The notes under the pieces are model-generated. The model was not told where the DNA came from. It searched no databases and saw nothing but the letters and a program-made list of their open reading frames with translations. 64,000 nucleotides of DNA from NCBI RefSeq assembly GCF_001039005.1, contig NZ_LDWR01000033.1, positions 95,404 to 159,403 of the forward strand, read 5' to 3'. Numbering within the stretch: position 1 is the stretch's first letter; each line of letters opens with the position of its first letter. Source of the stretch: Burkholderia cepacia. Its GTDB lineage: Bacteria; Pseudomonadota; Gammaproteobacteria; Burkholderiales; Burkholderiaceae. Below, piece after piece: positions 61,881 through 64,000 of the stretch. The translations under genes were made by a program, and so were the position numbers.

Positions 61881-62972
61881 ATGGAGCGATCTTCTTCCTC
61901 TTCTTCGCCGCAGCGCGAGCCCGGGCGCGGGTGGTGGCGCTGGGCCGCGATCGGCGGCGCGGTGGCCGGCGTGGCCGTCGCGTTCGGGTATGCCGGCGGG
62001 TGGCTCGCGCCGGCGCGTCTGACCCCGCAGCGGCTCGTCGACGCGCTGCAGACCAACAGCGGCATCCATCCCGGCTACCGGCGCAATCACGCGAAGGGCG
62101 TGTGCGTGACCGGTTACTTCGAAGGCAACGGGGCCGCGAGCGCGTATTCGGTCGCGCCGTTCTTCAAGGCGGTGCGCACGCCGGTGGTCGGGCGGTTCGC
62201 GCTGCCGGGCGGGAATCCGTATGCGCCCGACAGCAGCGTGCCGATCCGCAGTCTCGCGCTGAAGCTCACCGCGCCGGACGGCGAGCAATGGCGGACCGGC
62301 ATGAACGCGATGCCCGTGTTTCCGGTGGCGACGCCGCAGGCGTTTTATCAGCAGACGCTGGCGACCCGGCCCGATCCGAAGACGGGCAAGCCCGATCCGG
62401 CGAAGGTGAAGGCGTTTTTCGGCGCGCATCCGGAGACGGCCGCGTTCCTGCAGTGGGTGAAGGGTGCGAAGCCGAGCGCGAGTTACGTCACCGAGAGTTA
62501 TTACGGGTTGAACGCGTTTTACTTCGTCGACGCGACGGGCAAGCGGCAGCCGGTGCGGTGGCGCGTCGTGCCGGAGCAGACGGCCGGCGCCGGGGATGTC
62601 GCGACGGCCGCGGATCCGAACGTGTTGCAGCAGGACGTGACGCAGCGCATCGCGGCCGGTGCGCAGAAGTGGAAGCTGCTGGTCACCTTGGCGGAGCCTG
62701 GCGATCCGGTGGACGACGCGACGAAGGTCTGGCCCGCGCAGCGGGCGACGATCGATGCGGGGACGCTCGTGCTCGACCGGGTGGAGGCGCAGGACAGCGG
62801 GCCGTGCCGGGACGTGAATTACGACCCGACGGTGCTGCCGCAGGGAATTCAGGTATCGGGGGATCCGTTGCTGGCGGCGCGGTCGGCCGCTTATGCGGAT
62901 TCGTATCTGCGCAGGACGAGTGAAGAGGCCGGGGTGGCAGGCGTGGCCAGGTTGAGTTCGGAGGGGCGGTGA
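61881..62972 (+). CDS. srpA: Catalase-family peroxidase (SrpA-like), membrane-anchored
   Basis: A 363-residue heme peroxidase of the minimal-catalase group. One N-terminal helix (residues 20-43) anchors it, with the enzyme on the periplasmic side. The distal His70 is in NHAKGVCVTGYF, and the proximal RxxxY heme-ligand motif is near residues 335-340 (ARSAAYADSY). It overlaps the cytochrome b561 gene (TGATG), which can supply electrons. Controlled by the ECF promoter upstream. Confidence 0.92.
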   Translation: MERSSSSSSPQREPGRGWWRWAAIGGAVAGVAVAFGYAGGWLAPARLTPQRLVDALQTNSGIHPGYRRNHAKGVCVTGYFEGNGAASAYSVAPFFKAVRTPVVGRFALPGGNPYAPDSSVPIRSLALKLTAPDGEQWRTGMNAMPVFPVATPQAFYQQTLATRPDPKTGKPDPAKVKAFFGAHPETAAFLQWVKGAKPSASYVTESYYGLNAFYFVDATGKRQPVRWRVVPEQTAGAGDVATAADPNVLQQDVTQRIAAGAQKWKLLVTLAEPGDPVDDATKVWPAQRATIDAGTLVLDRVEAQDSGPCRDVNYDPTVLPQGIQVSGDPLLAARSAAYADSYLRRTSEEAGVAGVARLSSEGR

Positions 62973-63502
62973 TGAAGACTTCTACGACGTTTGGTTTGCC
63001 GGCGCGGGTGCTGCATTGGGTGATGGCCGCGATGATTGTCACGATGCTGTTTATTGGGGTGGGGATGGTGTCGTCTGTCTCCGAGCGACATGCGTTTCTG
63101 GTGGCGATTCATAAGCCACTGGGTGTGGCCGTGCTGGTGCTGGTGTGTGTGCGGATCGTGGTGCGGATGGTGTCGAAGCCGCCGGCGTTGCCTGAGGATC
63201 TGCCGTGGTGGCAGAAGGTTGCCGCGCATGGGTCGCATCTCGTGCTGTATGCGCTGATGGTCGCGATGCCGCTGATCGGGTGGGCGATGCTTTCGGCCGG
63301 CGGGTATCCGGTGACGCTGGGCGGTGGTGTGCAGCTGCCGGCGCTCGTTTCGGCCGACCCGGTGACGTTCGCCTGGCTCAGGGTCGCGCATCGGGTGCTG
63401 GCTTACCTGTTCTTCGCGACGTTCCTCGCGCACTTCGCGGCCGCCCTGTATCACGGGTTGATCCGGCGTGACGGCGTGGTGAGGGCGATGGTGGGGCGGT
63501 GA
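62972..63502 (+). CDS. Cytochrome b561
   Basis: A 176-residue diheme membrane cytochrome with four helices. Heme-ligand histidines are visible in RVLHWVMA, AIHKPLG, AHGSHLVLY and VAHRVLAYL. It moves electrons across the inner membrane, here probably to the catalase-like peroxidase encoded before it. ATG 62972 overlaps the preceding stop by one base; GTG 62969 is adjacent. Confidence 0.92.
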   Translation: MKTSTTFGLPARVLHWVMAAMIVTMLFIGVGMVSSVSERHAFLVAIHKPLGVAVLVLVCVRIVVRMVSKPPALPEDLPWWQKVAAHGSHLVLYALMVAMPLIGWAMLSAGGYPVTLGGGVQLPALVSADPVTFAWLRVAHRVLAYLFFATFLAHFAAALYHGLIRRDGVVRAMVGR

Positions 63503-63640
63503 GCGATGGAGGGTTGGTTTCGATACGGCGGGGCTGTTCACGGGCGACCGAGGCCACTCCTGTCGTGTCGCTTATATATGACCGCGAGGGAGGCTCGGCG
63601 GCCCGCGGAACTGCACGTCAAAAAAATTTCACAAAGGGGG

Positions 63641-63669
63641 TTGCGGAGATCGGGGCAGATGCTTAGAAT
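63641..63669 (+). promoter_or_regulatory. rRNA operon promoter P1 (upstream)
   Basis: TTGCGG (63641-63646), 17-bp spacer, TAGAAT (63664-63669), followed by CTCGCCTC. The next promoter has a near-identical discriminator (CTCGCTTC), which suggests shared growth-rate control. Confidence 0.65.
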
Positions 63670-63804
63670 CTCGCCTCTTTCGCGCTAACGGAAACACGGC
63701 GCGGGGGGAAGAAGGGAAGCGGTGCTGTTGAGGTCGATTATAGCGACCCTGGCGCACACGAAATTAAACCGCAGTCGTCGAAACGAAGTAGTTAAAAAAA
63801 GTTA

Positions 63805-63833
63805 TTGACGAGTTTTAAAAAACGGTTAATAAT
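63805..63833 (+). promoter_or_regulatory. rRNA operon promoter P2
   Basis: TTGACG (63805-63810), 17-bp spacer, AATAAT (63828-63833), followed by a GC-rich discriminator. An A/T-rich stretch just upstream (63782-63803) may be an UP element. Confidence 0.85.
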
Positions 63834-63892
63834 CTCGCTTCTCTGCTGCTGAAAACGCAGCGCTGCCGGGAAATACGAAGTTCCTCGCAGAT

Positions 63893-64000
63893 TGCTCTTT
63901 AAAAATTAACAGCCGATAAGTGTGGGCGCTTGATGGAAGCGAGCTGATCCTCGGATCAGATAGCAAAAGTATCAAGAGTCTCACACTAAAGTAAGTCAGG
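63893..64000 (+). promoter_or_regulatory. rRNA leader: boxA and 16S 5' processing stem
   Basis: TGCTCTTTAA at 63893-63902 is the boxA antitermination signal. CTGATCC-TC-GGATCAG (63944-63959) forms a hairpin. AGTGTG (about 63919-63924) can pair with CACACT near 63982-63987. This is the standard leader before 16S rRNA, whose 5' end lies just beyond the window. Confidence 0.88.

Overview
The window is a GC-rich betaproteobacterial chromosome segment, almost certainly Burkholderia and most likely the B. cepacia complex. The evidence is the codon use, the gspDEF / reversed gspC / gspG-N arrangement, the fliLMNOPQR operon, cidR-cidAB, a bifunctional MnmC, HU, a type III Mod/Res pair, egtBD, and the leader of a ribosomal RNA operon at the right edge. 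Species is inferred from gene content only.

Layout. 1-5.4 kb: the start of a CPA2-type cation/proton antiporter, an intergenic element rich in DnaA boxes, mnmC, hupB and a CobW-family metal GTPase. 5.5-18 kb: a small lytic transglycosylase and the complete type II secretion cluster, with gspC reversed between gspF and gspG. 18-25 kb: a drug-efflux locus (outer-membrane channel, MarR regulator, EmrB transporter, but no EmrA adaptor nearby) and the cidR/cidAB holin-like system. 25-29.5 kb: fliL to fliR, the switch and export-gate part of the flagellum. 29.6-36.2 kb: an NMT1/SsuA-type ABC importer in line with a TctE/TctD-like two-component system and a porin. 36.5-41.5 kb: a type III restriction-modification pair whose Res has a substituted nuclease motif. 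41.8-48 kb: three small exported low-complexity proteins, the ergothioneine genes egtD and egtB, an ECF41 sigma factor with an AhpD-like partner behind a matching promoter, a DUF2628 membrane protein and tRNA-Val(GAC). 48.5-60.4 kb: an accessory region of lower GC with an Imm74-like gene and unknown genes, vgrG, a giant rhs gene ending in a DUF4329/JAMM-like toxin, its likely immunity gene, a decayed second immunity copy, and a six-copy 54-bp repeat. 60.4-64 kb: an ECF sigma/anti-sigma pair divergent from a catalase-like peroxidase and cytochrome b561, then tandem rrn promoters and boxA of an rRNA operon whose 16S gene lies just outside.

How the genes work together. The gsp genes form one secretion machine. 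VgrG, Rhs and the periplasmic immunity protein form a type VI effector set. The sigma/anti-sigma pair and the catalase/b561 pair share two divergent promoters with identical -35 and -10 blocks, so they form one regulon.

Most unusual items: two homologous 260-bp intergenic elements 47 kb apart in opposite orientation (1069-1332 and 48553-48816) with clustered DnaA-box-like sites; a separate array of six fixed-length 54-bp units (59665-60361), each opening with a DnaA-box-like sequence; a type III Res without the nuclease lysine; an MnmC with a degenerate methyltransferase domain; and the Rhs JAMM toxin module with an orphan immunity remnant.
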